Notes: generated by a model not told the origin, from the sequence alone. A stretch of 64,000 nucleotides of DNA from Kibdelosporangium aridum (GCF_900176515.1 NZ_FWXV01000003.1:186001-250000), one strand, 5' to 3'. Counted from the stretch's first letter, positions 33,645 through 42,797 are shown. A program made the numbers and translations.

Positions 33645-33748
33645 TCGATCTTGCTCCTTCGATTCCGGGCAGCCTCGAACACCGCCCGGATCGCGAGCGG
33701 ATGATCATGTTGGCTGCCTGCAGGGTCGAACGAGCAAGAGCGTAATAG

Positions 33749-35215
33749 TTACTGACTAGATATCACAGTCCGTTGGGACAAATTTTCATCCACTGGCCGG
33801 GTCTTGCGGGACCGCAGTTCACGGATCGCCAGGTACAACGCGATGAGCGTGGTCAGAACGGCTGTGCCGAGCGCGAAGGCCGCGCCGACCGCGACTCGTC
33901 CGTCCGCCGCATTCGCCCCCGCGTGGTACATCGCCACCATCACCGCCGCGCCCGTGGCGGTACCGATCCGTTGGCCAGTCTGCAAAGCACCGCCGGCCGC
34001 ACCGGCCATCCTGGTCGGCACGTTCTCCAGCGTCAGCGTCACGTTCGGCGAGATCACCGCACCACCACCGATTCCCGAGATCAGCAACGGAATCGCCAGC
34101 CACAGCCCGACTTGGTCAGGCGGGCTGATCAGCGCGACGACACCGCATGACACCAGGCCAACGGCAACCACACTCAACGCCGCCACGGTGATCCGGCGCC
34201 CCCACTTGGCCACGAGCCGTCCCGAGACCGCCGCTGACACCGCGGAACCAATGGCGAACGATGTGACGACCAGACCTGACTGCAATGCGGTGTAACCCAA
34301 GCCGGTCTGGAAGAACATCGCCAGCACCACGAAGATCCCGGCGAACCCGGCGAAGTAGACCGCGCCGACCGCCGCACCGGACGCGAAACCCCTTGTACTG
34401 GTGAACAACCGCAGATCCAGCAGTGGGGCCCGCCCCCGCTCGACGGCCCGCTTCTCCCAGCGGATGAACAGGTAGCCGAGCAGCACCGCGATCGGGAACA
34501 GCCACCACCACTCGCCGAGCTTGCCGCTTTCCACCTGGACAACCGGGAACAGCAAGGAAACCACGGCCAGGCCGAGCAACGCCGCACCGACGAAGTCGAT
34601 CTCCGACCGGACGTCGATCTTGCGCCGTTCGGTCTTCGGCAGCACACGCGCGGCCAGGATCAGCGCGACGATGCCGATGGGCACGTTGACGTAGAACACC
34701 CACCGCCAGCCGGACTCCGCACCGAACGCGGCGATGATCAGCCCACCGAGGACCGGGCCGACCGCGGTGGAGATGCCGATCGTGGCGCCCATCATCCCGA
34801 AGGCCTTGCCGCGTTCGGCACCACGGAACATGCTCTGGATCAGCCCGGAGCTCTGCGGCGTCAGCAATCCGGCTGCCGCGCCCTGCAGCAGCCGCGCGAT
34901 GATCAGCAGCTCGATCGACGGAGCCGCGCCCGCGAGCGCGCTGGTGAGCACGAACGCGGTCAGCGCGAGCATGAAGATCCGTCTGCGGCCCAGCGCGTCA
35001 CCGAGGCGTCCGCCTGCGACGAGCACGAGCCCGAACGTCAAGGCGTAGCCAGAGACCACCCATTGCACCGCGCCCGCGTTGGCGTGCAATCCCGTTTGCA
35101 TGGACGGCAGGGCGACGTTCACGATGCTGACGTCGAGCAAGGTCATGAACCCGACGCCCAGGGTCACCGTGAGCGCACGCCACCGCCGCGGATCCGGTTC
35201 TTCGCTGTTGGCCAC
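33749..35215 (-). CDS. MFS drug transporter, DHA2 (EmrB/QacA) family
   Basis: A 488-residue, 14-helix proton-driven exporter. It has motif A (Gly-Arg-Leu-Gly-Asp-Ala-Leu-Gly-Arg-Arg), motif C region (Gly-Pro-Val-Leu-Gly-Gly) and the DHA2 motif Leu-Asp-Val-Ser-Ile-Val-Asn-Val-Ala-Leu-Pro in helix 1. The start is GTG. Substrates are probably amphipathic drugs or self-made metabolites. It is the only gene on its transcript as far as can be seen, with no adjacent regulator. Confidence 0.94.
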   Translation of the reverse strand: MANSEEPDPRRWRALTVTLGVGFMTLLDVSIVNVALPSMQTGLHANAGAVQWVVSGYALTFGLVLVAGGRLGDALGRRRIFMLALTAFVLTSALAGAAPSIELLIIARLLQGAAAGLLTPQSSGLIQSMFRGAERGKAFGMMGATIGISTAVGPVLGGLIIAAFGAESGWRWVFYVNVPIGIVALILAARVLPKTERRKIDVRSEIDFVGAALLGLAVVSLLFPVVQVESGKLGEWWWLFPIAVLLGYLFIRWEKRAVERGRAPLLDLRLFTSTRGFASGAAVGAVYFAGFAGIFVVLAMFFQTGLGYTALQSGLVVTSFAIGSAVSAAVSGRLVAKWGRRITVAALSVVAVGLVSCGVVALISPPDQVGLWLAIPLLISGIGGGAVISPNVTLTLENVPTRMAGAAGGALQTGQRIGTATGAAVMVAMYHAGANAADGRVAVGAAFALGTAVLTTLIALYLAIRELRSRKTRPVDENLSQRTVISSQ

Positions 35216-35249
35216 CCACCCATAGTCGTCCTTGCGGCCGATCAGCGCA

Positions 35250-36641
35250 TCAGGTCACGGTCTTGCCATTGATCTTCACGTTCGTGCAAGTCGGCTTCGT
35301 GGCGTTCTTGATCTTCGGTGTGGCGTTGGTGATCTTGGTGAAAGTGCTGTTCGCAATGGACATCCCGGTGATTTTCGACTCGCTGAGGCCGTCGAGGCTC
35401 CATGCGTAACTGGCGCCGTCGACCGTCATGTCCGCCACCGTGATATTGCGGACAGCCGGGTTCACGATCGGCCCGAACCCCGGACCGGTCAGGCTGTAGT
35501 TCAGCGTCACGCTGATCGCCTCCCGCTGCACACCACTCGCCTTGATCCGCCGAGCATGCACGCCGTCGACCGTGCCGCCGCGCCGCTTGTTGGTCTTGAT
35601 GTAGAGCACGTGGAACGCGCTGTACGACGAGCCTTTCCGGATAGTGCAGTCCTCAAAGAACACATTGCGGACACCACCGGACATTTCGCTGCCGACGGTC
35701 AAAGCGCCCCAGCGCCCGAGATGGGTGCAGTTCTGGATAACGATGTTCTCGGACGGCACACCGACCCTGCGGCCGTCAGCGTCCCTTCCGGACTTCACCG
35801 CGACACCGTCGTCACCGGTGTCGAACTGGCAGCCGGTGATGTGCACGTCGGAGCTGGCTTCCGGGTCGCAGCCGTCGACCATGCCGCCGCGGCTGTAGAC
35901 CTTCACGTCGCGGACGGTCACGTTCCTGGCCAGCACCGGATGGATCGTCCACATTGCCGGGTTGCGCAGGTTCACGCCTTCGACCAGCACGTTCTGGCAT
36001 TCGTACAGCTGGATCATGTTCGGCTTGAGGAAGTGGCCCGAGCCGAACGTCCGGCTGGTGACCGGCACGTTGTCCACGGCCATCTGCTGCAGCCGATCCC
36101 AGTCCGGGCCGCGTTTGCCGTCGTAGTCGAACCACGGGCCGGACGGGCCCTGGCCGTCGATCGTGCCCGCTCCGGTGATGGCCACGTTGCGCTGACCGCG
36201 GGCATAGATGAAGGGCGAGAAGTTCATGCACTCGATCCCCTGCCAGCGCGTGAACACCCTCGGGTAGTCCTTCGGGTCCGTGCTGAACTTGACCGTCGCA
36301 CCGGCTGAGACGACCAGGTTGACGTTGGAAAGCAGCGTCACCGCACCGGTCAGGAAGCTGCCTGACGGCACGACGACCCTGCCGCCGCCTGCCTTGCTGC
36401 AGGCCTCGATGGCTTTGCGGAAGGCCTCGGTGTTCTTGGTCTTGCCGTCCCCCTTCGCGCCGTAAGCCGTGACGTCGAAGGTCGTGTCCGGGAAGGTCGG
36501 CGGAACGATCCTCGCCAGGATCAGCGGCACTTGGTCCCACGGCGACGCCTCGGCCGCATGGGCCGTCACCGGGACCGCCAGGCCAGCTGTGACCAGGCCG
36601 GTTGCCTTCAGGAAGGCGCGACGCGAACGCTCATTCGCCAT
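35250..36641 (-). CDS. Secreted glycoside hydrolase family 28 (polygalacturonase-like)
   Basis: A 463-residue right-handed beta-helix enzyme with a Tat signal (Ser-Arg-Arg-Ala-Phe-Leu-Lys near residues 6-12, then a hydrophobic stretch and Ala-His-Ala). The mature part begins Thr-Ala-Tyr-Gly-Ala-Lys-Gly-Asp-Gly-Lys-Thr. GH28 catalytic aspartates appear in Asp-Gly-Cys-Asp-Pro and Thr-Gly-Asp-Asp-Gly-Val-Ala-Val-Lys-Ser-Gly, and the late Tyr-Ile-Lys-Thr-Asn replaces the usual Arg-x-Lys. It probably hydrolyses galacturonan or rhamnogalacturonan from plant material. A LacI-type operator upstream fits induction by pectin sugars. Confidence 0.92.
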   Translation of the reverse strand: MANERSRRAFLKATGLVTAGLAVPVTAHAAEASPWDQVPLILARIVPPTFPDTTFDVTAYGAKGDGKTKNTEAFRKAIEACSKAGGGRVVVPSGSFLTGAVTLLSNVNLVVSAGATVKFSTDPKDYPRVFTRWQGIECMNFSPFIYARGQRNVAITGAGTIDGQGPSGPWFDYDGKRGPDWDRLQQMAVDNVPVTSRTFGSGHFLKPNMIQLYECQNVLVEGVNLRNPAMWTIHPVLARNVTVRDVKVYSRGGMVDGCDPEASSDVHITGCQFDTGDDGVAVKSGRDADGRRVGVPSENIVIQNCTHLGRWGALTVGSEMSGGVRNVFFEDCTIRKGSSYSAFHVLYIKTNKRRGGTVDGVHARRIKASGVQREAISVTLNYSLTGPGFGPIVNPAVRNITVADMTVDGASYAWSLDGLSESKITGMSIANSTFTKITNATPKIKNATKPTCTNVKINGKTVT

Positions 36642-36669
36642 GTTGGTCCCTTCGGATCACGCGGCGGAA

Positions 36670-36683
36670 TGAAAACGTTTACA
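36670..36683. promoter_or_regulatory. LacI-type operator upstream of the GH28 gene
   Basis: TGAAAACGTTTACA, a near-palindrome with the central CG of LacI-family sites, lies 28 bases before the GH28 start. Its regulator is not identified; the LacI protein at 50310 has a different apparent site. Confidence 0.55.
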
Positions 36684-36775
36684 GCGATAGATGGTCCCTG
36701 CTGGTGGTCATGGCGTCAAGCAGACGCGATACGGCGTACCCCCAGAACGCCGTACCGCGCTCTGAGTACACCTCG

Positions 36776-37687
36776 TCACTGGTTGTGAAGTCCAGTCAAC
36801 GTTTCCGCGACCGGCCGCCCGATCTGCTGCTTGGCCAGGTAGAAGGCGGCTTCGTGCGGTTTCGCGCCGTTGTCCACGGTGTATGAGCTCTCGAGCACTC
36901 CTTGAGCACCGGGGAACATCGCGGTCAGTTCCGGCCGGGCAGCGACCAGGTCGTCCTGGTCGACCACGTTCACCCACCGTCTGACCTGGGGCGGGACCGC
37001 CGGAGGCTGCGGCCGTAGCCGGTCGTAGACCACGCTGCGCAAGCCGAGCGGCGAACCGCAGGTGACGAGCAGCGGCAGGGGACGTTGCAGCTGGTGAGCG
37101 GCCTCGTAAGCGACCACGGACCCCAGCGAGTGCGACACGATGACCTTGGTGTCCGCGTCGATCAGGGCACTGACCCGGCGCTGGATCTCCGCGTGCACGT
37201 CCTCGTCGGTCAGATACCGCGTGACCTGCCGCAACGCCTTCACCACCACCCGCTCGGCCAGCGCGACACCGAATCGCGCGAACGGCTTCAGCCTGACCAG
37301 GCTGTTGACCACCGGCCGCAACGCGGCGCGAACGCCCTGGGTCTCGCCTGTCGGGCCCTCAAGCTCCCGCTGCGCGGTGACACGGTCGGACTCACGGCTG
37401 GCGTCCTCGGCGGCCCGCTTCAGCCACTCCCGGCCGAGCTGCTCGGCGAACTCCCACTCGGCCTCGTCGAGTTGCTCCGCGCCGCCCTGCTGGTCCTTGG
37501 GCAGGAACAGGTCGCCGTAGAAGGCCATCCGGACGTCGATCTGCTTGGTCCGCCACAACTGGTCGGCGAGGTCGGGATACCCGGCGACCCGGACACCTCC
37601 GGCGAGGCTGGGCAACCAGTCGGCTTCCAGACCGTCCGCCGACTGCTGTTCCTGCGCGATCCCGTGGACGAGCACGACCTCCGCCAT
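36776..37687 (-). CDS. Alpha/beta-hydrolase (lipase-like), divergent partner of the caspase gene
   Basis: A 303-residue hydrolase. The start Met-Ala-Glu-Val-Val-Leu-Val-His-Gly-Ile carries the oxyanion His-Gly, and the nucleophile elbow Ser-His-Ser-Leu-Gly-Ser lies near residue 186. A long charged helical insert (about 60-150) separates them. The C-terminal Asn-Gly-Ala-Lys-Pro-His-Glu-Ala supplies the His. It lies 37 bases from the divergent caspase-like gene. Similar hydrolases occur beside STAND/caspase conflict genes as effectors; a role in self-killing lipid or protein hydrolysis is inferred only. Confidence 0.87.
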   Translation of the reverse strand: MAEVVLVHGIAQEQQSADGLEADWLPSLAGGVRVAGYPDLADQLWRTKQIDVRMAFYGDLFLPKDQQGGAEQLDEAEWEFAEQLGREWLKRAAEDASRESDRVTAQRELEGPTGETQGVRAALRPVVNSLVRLKPFARFGVALAERVVVKALRQVTRYLTDEDVHAEIQRRVSALIDADTKVIVSHSLGSVVAYEAAHQLQRPLPLLVTCGSPLGLRSVVYDRLRPQPPAVPPQVRRWVNVVDQDDLVAARPELTAMFPGAQGVLESSYTVDNGAKPHEAAFYLAKQQIGRPVAETLTGLHNQ

Positions 37688-37724
37688 GCCGCAGAGGTTA
37701 TCGTGACTGGCTAATCTGATCGGC

Positions 37725-39944
37725 GTGGGAGAACGGCGGGCGCTGGTGATCGCATCCCAGTGCGAGGGGCTGAACCTGTTGTCGTTCCTGCCCGACGCCG
37801 CTCGTGAAGTGTCGGAAACGTTGCTGGATCCCTCGATCGGCGGTTGCGTACCGGCCTTGCCGGACACCCCGTTGCTCGTCGATCCGACTGTGGCAGAGCT
37901 CGATTCAGCTGTCACCGAGGCGTTCGAACGCGCGTCGGAAGACGAGGCCACACTGTTCATCGCGTTGGTCGGACACGGCGAGTACACCTACGACGACTTC
38001 TACTTCCTGGTCAGGGACACCACACTGCCGCCGAACAGCCGCACGGCTTTCCTGCTGGCGCAACGGATCCGTGAGCTGCTCGCGCAGCACTCGCTGCTGG
38101 ACGGCCTGGTGTTGTTGCTGGACACGTGCCACGCGGGGATCGCGGCCCAGCAGGTCGGCAGCCGGTGGATCCAGATCGTCGGACAGGCAGGGCGCCGGTT
38201 CGAGGTGCTGACCGCATCGGACGAGCGGACCGCGGCCAACGGCTGTTTCAGCAGGCAGTTGGTGAACGTCCTGCGATCCGGGCACCCTGACCTGGGCTCA
38301 CGATTGCGCTGCCCTGACATGAAAGCCGTGTTGTCGGGGCTGTGCCCGGCGCAGACCGCGGTGCACTTGGCGTTCGACGGAAGGCGTGAGATCGCCGCGG
38401 GTGACGAAGGCCTTTGGCTGGCCAAGAACACCTCCGAGGCCTGGCGTTCTTCCCTGGCCGCTGATAATCCCGCTGCCGACCTGATCGACAGCCTGACGCG
38501 GGATTACGTTGCGCCCGAAGAACTCCGGACTGTGGTCGGGCACTTGATGATGGGGACGGTCACCGTTGCCGTCGTCGGTCCGGGCTTGGACAAGTCCCGA
38601 CTAGTCGCCGCATTGGCCAGGCCTTCGGTAGCACCGGACGTCATCCCACCGCGCCTGATGGACGCCGTGGTCTTCGTGTCCGCCACCGACACGGCCGAGC
38701 GGACAGCGGCGGAATTGGCGCGGCAACTTGGCAAGAACGTACGTGGATTCGCCGAAGCGGCCCGAGCGTTCGAAGCCTCCACAGATCCTGCAGTCTGGCA
38801 AGCCGCCGACGCGTTCGAGCGCGCTGTCGCCGGACCGTTGCGTGAGTCCAAGCTCAAAGTCCGGATAGCGGTGGACGGCGTGGACAACCTGCCCGCGGCC
38901 ACACGCAACCGGCTGGTCCATGCCTTGCAAACGCTGCAGAACGCGCAAACCGTACTGGCAGTAAAGGACATGATCACGGCACAGGCTCGCGTGTGGCTCG
39001 GCAAACCCACGGGACCCGTCATCCAGCCAGGAGGCGCCGGAGCACCAGGAGGCAGCAAATCGTGGGCCGGTGAGCGGCAACCGGATGACGACCTGGACAT
39101 CCCGCCTTTCCCCATTCGCGAGAATCCGGCCGAATCACCACCCGACCTGAACGACCTGCTAAACGCCTGCGGAAAAGCGCGAGTCCCAACGTCCGTTCTG
39201 GTCGCCGCCAGCGAACTCCCAGTCAGTGCTGTACGTGACTTCTTGGTACGACAGGAGCATGTCACCCGCTTGGAACCCGGCACATCGCGCGAAACTGTCG
39301 CCACCATCGACAGCCCTCTGCGTGGCACCGCGCGAGCACATTCCGCCATCGCCGACGCGGTGCTGCGATTAGCACCGCTCGAGGACCGCGCCTCCGGCAG
39401 CCCCGAACAGACATACGCCGACGCCATGCTGGCCGAACATCTCTGGCAAGCAGGACGCGACACGGAACTGGTCGAATGCCTGGACCAACGCGGTTCTTCG
39501 GTGCCCGCCGAGAACCACACGACATGGGAACAGTGGAGCAACCGCATCGGCAACGCCAAAGGCTCACACGCCAGGCCCGCGATCGTCGCGCGAGCCAGAT
39601 ATTTCACGTCCATGGTGAAGATCGGAGATATCACCGGGGCCTTGAGATCCTTCCAAGAACTCCTGCCCGTTGCCGAACATTCATTGCCTGCCGACGACCC
39701 GGAGATCTACATCATCCGCAACAACATCGGCTATCTGCTTCTCGAGCTCGGCAGGGCAGACGAGTCGCAACGGCAGTTGCAGTCGGTCATCGCGGACGCA
39801 ACTCGACACATCGGCCAAGAGCACGAGGAAACCTTGCGCGCCCGCCACCTGCTTGCCGTGGCCACAGGGCAAATCAACCAACCCTTCGATGTTTTTCGAG
39901 AACAGCCGCCGCATCGCCGAACACATGGCAGGGCTGAGGGATGA
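37725..39944 (+). CDS. Caspase-like protease fused to NTPase-like and TPR regions (3' end frameshifted)
   Basis: A 739-residue multidomain protein. The N-terminal caspase-like (C14) domain shows the His-Cys dyad: His84 in Val-Gly-His-Gly-Glu and Cys135 in Leu-Asp-Thr-Cys-His-Ala-Gly. An NTPase-like domain (about 255-450) has a degenerate P-loop, Gly-Pro-Gly-Leu-Asp-Lys-Ser, and a Walker-B-like Ala-Val-Asp-Gly-Val-Asp. A winged-helix-like stretch follows (about 480-560), then TPR-like helices to the end. A T5 run at 39892-39896 shifts the frame: removing one T lets the TPR helix continue (Glu-Asn-Ser-Arg-Arg-Ile-Ala-Glu-His-Met) to a stop at 39990. Such proteins are thought to sense invasion and trigger protease-driven cell death; this is inferred. 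Confidence 0.87.
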   Translation: MGERRALVIASQCEGLNLLSFLPDAAREVSETLLDPSIGGCVPALPDTPLLVDPTVAELDSAVTEAFERASEDEATLFIALVGHGEYTYDDFYFLVRDTTLPPNSRTAFLLAQRIRELLAQHSLLDGLVLLLDTCHAGIAAQQVGSRWIQIVGQAGRRFEVLTASDERTAANGCFSRQLVNVLRSGHPDLGSRLRCPDMKAVLSGLCPAQTAVHLAFDGRREIAAGDEGLWLAKNTSEAWRSSLAADNPAADLIDSLTRDYVAPEELRTVVGHLMMGTVTVAVVGPGLDKSRLVAALARPSVAPDVIPPRLMDAVVFVSATDTAERTAAELARQLGKNVRGFAEAARAFEASTDPAVWQAADAFERAVAGPLRESKLKVRIAVDGVDNLPAATRNRLVHALQTLQNAQTVLAVKDMITAQARVWLGKPTGPVIQPGGAGAPGGSKSWAGERQPDDDLDIPPFPIRENPAESPPDLNDLLNACGKARVPTSVLVAASELPVSAVRDFLVRQEHVTRLEPGTSRETVATIDSPLRGTARAHSAIADAVLRLAPLEDRASGSPEQTYADAMLAEHLWQAGRDTELVECLDQRGSSVPAENHTTWEQWSNRIGNAKGSHARPAIVARARYFTSMVKIGDITGALRSFQELLPVAEHSLPADDPEIYIIRNNIGYLLLELGRADESQRQLQSVIADATRHIGQEHEETLRARHLLAVATGQINQPFDVFREQPPHRRTHGRAEG

Positions 39945-39993
39945 CGATCCACTCAAAGTCCAGGCGAGGACGCGCGGACTCGGCAGGTGAGCG

Positions 39994-41109
39994 GTGAGGG
40001 TCGCGCTGCTGTCGTATCGCGGAAAGCAACACTGCGGTGGTCAAGGCGTCTACATCAGACATCTGAGCCGTGAACTGGTGGCGTTGGGGCATTACGTCGA
40101 GGTCATCGCCGGACCGCCTTATCCGGTCGTGGACTCTGGAGTCCAGCTTGTCCGGGTGCCCGCACTCGACCTCTACGCCGAGCCGAATCCGTTCCGTACG
40201 CCCAGTCTCGCGGAGCTTCGCCGAGTCCCAGACTGGATCGAGTTCATGGGCATGCGATCGGGCCGGTTCACCGAACCACTCGCTTTCTCGTTGCGAGTCC
40301 GGCACTACCTGGCCTCCCGCGACTTCGACATCGTGCACGACAATCAAAGCCTTGGTTACGGTCTGCTCGGTCTCGGTCTTTCGTTGCTGGCCACCGTGCA
40401 CCATCCCGTCACTATCGACAGCGGCCTCAAACCCGGCTCTGAACGCTGGTACTCGTTCACCCGGATGCAGAGTCGTGTCGCTCGCCGATTGCCTTTGATA
40501 ATCACGGTTTCCTCAGCCTCTCGCGATGAGATCGTCTCCAGGATGGGCGTTCGTGCTTCGAAGGTCCGGGTAACGCCACTGAGTGCGGATACCTCGTTCC
40601 GCCCAGGTAAGCCGGTTCCCGGGAGGATTGTGTGCGTCGCGAGTTCACACGATCCGATCAAGGGACTCGGCTATCTGCTTGCCGCCTTCAAGGAGATCCG
40701 GCGAGACTGCGAACTCATCGTTGTCGGCCGATCCGAACCAGCCCCTGGCGTCACTTTCGTGACCAATCTCCCGGACGAGGAGTACGCCTCGCTCATTGCC
40801 AGCGCGGAGGTCGTGTGCGTTCCTTCGTTGTTTGAGGGCTTCTCATTGCCTGCTGCAGAGGCAATGGCCTGTGGTGTCCCGATTGTCGCGACCTTGGGTG
40901 GCGCATTACCGGAGGTGATCGGCGATGCCGGAGTTTTCGTCCCGCCGGGTGATTCGGCGGCATTGGCACGGGCACTGGTCGACTTGCTCGACGACCCCGC
41001 CTTGCGGGCACGCCTCGGACAGCGGGGAATCGCGCGTGCGGGCCGGTTGAGCTGGCGCCGGACCGCCGAGGAGACCGTCCACTGCTACCGGGAGCTGCTC
41101 AGTTGCTGA
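39994..41109 (+). CDS. Family 4 glycosyltransferase
   Basis: A 371-residue retaining GT4 enzyme (GT-B fold). The start Met-Arg-Val-Ala-Leu-Leu-Ser-Tyr-Arg with Gly-Gly-Gln-Gly-Val-Tyr is the usual acceptor-side glycine loop; the donor side has Glu-Gly-Phe-Ser-Leu-Pro-Ala-Ala-Glu (the E-x7-E pair). It transfers a sugar from an NDP- or lipid-linked donor to an unknown acceptor. GTG at 39994 lies just after the frame-corrected end of the caspase gene. The methyltransferase start overlaps its stop by 7 bases, making it first of a coupled three-gene set. Confidence 0.93.
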   Translation: MRVALLSYRGKQHCGGQGVYIRHLSRELVALGHYVEVIAGPPYPVVDSGVQLVRVPALDLYAEPNPFRTPSLAELRRVPDWIEFMGMRSGRFTEPLAFSLRVRHYLASRDFDIVHDNQSLGYGLLGLGLSLLATVHHPVTIDSGLKPGSERWYSFTRMQSRVARRLPLIITVSSASRDEIVSRMGVRASKVRVTPLSADTSFRPGKPVPGRIVCVASSHDPIKGLGYLLAAFKEIRRDCELIVVGRSEPAPGVTFVTNLPDEEYASLIASAEVVCVPSLFEGFSLPAAEAMACGVPIVATLGGALPEVIGDAGVFVPPGDSAALARALVDLLDDPALRARLGQRGIARAGRLSWRRTAEETVHCYRELLSC

Positions 41110-41807
41110 CCGTCCACTTCGGACGTTTTCGGGTCGCGACCGGCGATCGGGTGCTGGACCTCGGCTGCGGAGGCGGCCGGCATGCCTTCGAGGCAGCGAA
41201 ACAAGGTGCCGACGTGATCGCCCTGGATCTCAACGAAGCCGATCTCAAAGACGTCCGTGACATGTTCGCGGCGATGGCCGAAGTCGGCGAATCCGCCGGC
41301 TCGACGATGGCCGTACGCGCGAGCGGCCTGGCGTTGCCGTTCCCCGACGCGACCTTCGACCACGTGATCGCCGCGGAAATCCTCGAACACGTCCCTGACG
41401 ACACAGCCATGATCGCGGAAACCGCCCGCGTGCTCAAACCAGGCGGCCTGGTCGCCGTCACCGTTCCCCGATGGTGGCCGGAACGTATCTGCTGGGCGCT
41501 GTCCGATGCCTATCACCGAGTCGAAGGCGGTCACGTCCGTATCTATCGCAAGCGTCAACTGATCCGCCGATTGCGTGACGCAGGCCTCGAGCCATTCCGG
41601 ACGCATCACGCCCACGCGTTGCATTCGCCGTACTGGTGGCTGAAATGTGCGGTCGGCGTCGACAACGAGACCGCCGCGGTTCGCCTGTACCACAGATTTC
41701 TCTTGTGGGACATCATCAAAGCGCCGAAACTCACGCGAGTCCTTGACCGCCTGCTGAATCCCGTGCTCGGCAAGAGCCTGGTGATCTACGCGAGGAAAAC
41801 AGCATGA
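41103..41807 (+). CDS. Class I SAM-dependent methyltransferase
   Basis: A 234-residue methyltransferase starting at TTG. SAM-binding motifs are Val-Leu-Asp-Leu-Gly-Cys-Gly-Gly-Gly (motif I), Ala-Leu-Asp-Leu-Asn and Ala-Ala-Glu-Ile-Leu-Glu-His-Val, the last typical of the UbiE/Methyltransf_11 group. The C-terminal part has a hydrophobic aromatic segment (Tyr-Trp-Trp-Leu-Lys), suggesting a lipid-like substrate. It overlaps the glycosyltransferase stop and the next gene start (ATGA at 41804). Confidence 0.93.
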   Translation: MLTVHFGRFRVATGDRVLDLGCGGGRHAFEAAKQGADVIALDLNEADLKDVRDMFAAMAEVGESAGSTMAVRASGLALPFPDATFDHVIAAEILEHVPDDTAMIAETARVLKPGGLVAVTVPRWWPERICWALSDAYHRVEGGHVRIYRKRQLIRRLRDAGLEPFRTHHAHALHSPYWWLKCAVGVDNETAAVRLYHRFLLWDIIKAPKLTRVLDRLLNPVLGKSLVIYARKTA

Positions 41808-42775
41808 CATGGATCGCCTCGGTCCAAGAGCCATCCGGCGCAATCCCTTGGTATCCAGGCGGACCACTGGACCCGTGGAATCACATCGAAGCAGCGATGG
41901 GACTCGACGTCGCGGGCTGTCACGCCGAAGCCGCAGCGGCCTACCGATGGCTCGCCCGCACCCAAAACCCCGACGGCTCGTGGTATGCCGAGTACCGTGA
42001 CGGCCAGGTCACCGACTCGGCGAAGGACACCAACTTCACCGCGTACATAGCTGTCGGCGTCCTACACCACGCCCTAAGCACACAGAACTCTTCGTTCCTA
42101 CGAGAGTTGTGGCCGACAGTCCGCGACGCGATTGAATTCGTGCTCCGGATGCGTTCCCCTGAAGGTGCCATCCAATGGCGCGACTCTTCTTCGTTGTTTC
42201 TCATCTCTGGCTGCTCCAGCATTCACCAGTCCCTGCTGTGTGCCGCCGCCATCGCGTCTCGGCTCGGTTCACCACGACCAGACTGGATCCGCGCTGCGTC
42301 CGAACTGGCTACGACAATCCGCTGTCGCCCGGACTTGTTCGAGACCAAGCCTCATTCGATGGACTGGTACTACCCCGTTCTCGGTTCAGCCATCACTGGG
42401 TCCACGGCCCTGCGAAGACTTTCCGGCGAGTGGGACCAGTTCGTCGTTCCTGGCCTTGGCGTTCGGTGCGTCTTCGACCAGCCGTGGGTGACCGGCGGTG
42501 AGACCGCCGAACTCGCCCTCACCCTTGCCCTGCTTGGCGATTCACGAGCAAACGCACTGTTGGCCGATATCGAGATGCTCCGGCATTCCGACGGTTCTTA
42601 TTGGACTGGCTACCAGTTCGCCAACCAGGTCATCTGGCCGGAGGAACGGACCACGTGGACCGCGGGCGCCATCTTGCTGGCTTCGGCTGCACTGCGTGAC
42701 GACCCCGCAGTACATGGCGCTTTCAAGCCACTTTCCCTTGTCTCGCAAGGGAAACCACGCTACCCGATCGAGTGA
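41804..42775 (+). CDS. Prenyltransferase/squalene-cyclase-like alpha-toroid protein
   Basis: A 323-residue protein of the alpha-alpha toroid (prenyltransferase/terpene cyclase) fold. Repeats such as Gln-Asn-Pro-Asp-Gly-Ser-Trp-Tyr and His-Ser-Asp-Gly-Ser-Tyr-Trp-Thr-Gly are QW-like. No cyclase Asp-x-Asp-Asp motif was found, so it may bind a polyprenyl or act on a sugar rather than cyclise. Translational coupling to the glycosyltransferase and methyltransferase suggests one pathway, perhaps on a lipid-linked sugar. Confidence 0.87.
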   Translation: MTWIASVQEPSGAIPWYPGGPLDPWNHIEAAMGLDVAGCHAEAAAAYRWLARTQNPDGSWYAEYRDGQVTDSAKDTNFTAYIAVGVLHHALSTQNSSFLRELWPTVRDAIEFVLRMRSPEGAIQWRDSSSLFLISGCSSIHQSLLCAAAIASRLGSPRPDWIRAASELATTIRCRPDLFETKPHSMDWYYPVLGSAITGSTALRRLSGEWDQFVVPGLGVRCVFDQPWVTGGETAELALTLALLGDSRANALLADIEMLRHSDGSYWTGYQFANQVIWPEERTTWTAGAILLASAALRDDPAVHGAFKPLSLVSQGKPRYPIE

Positions 42776-42781
42776 CGCCGA

Positions 42782-42797
42782 TCGAACACGCGTTCGA
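42782..42797. promoter_or_regulatory. Perfect actinobacterial LexA (SOS) box
   Basis: TCGAAC-ACGC-GTTCGA matches the actinobacterial SOS consensus TCGAAC-N4-GTTCGA exactly. It lies between two converging genes and is followed by GTGGAGG and an ATG at 42811, yet that frame soon runs antisense through the beta-propeller gene and does not look like a protein. Confidence 0.75.
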
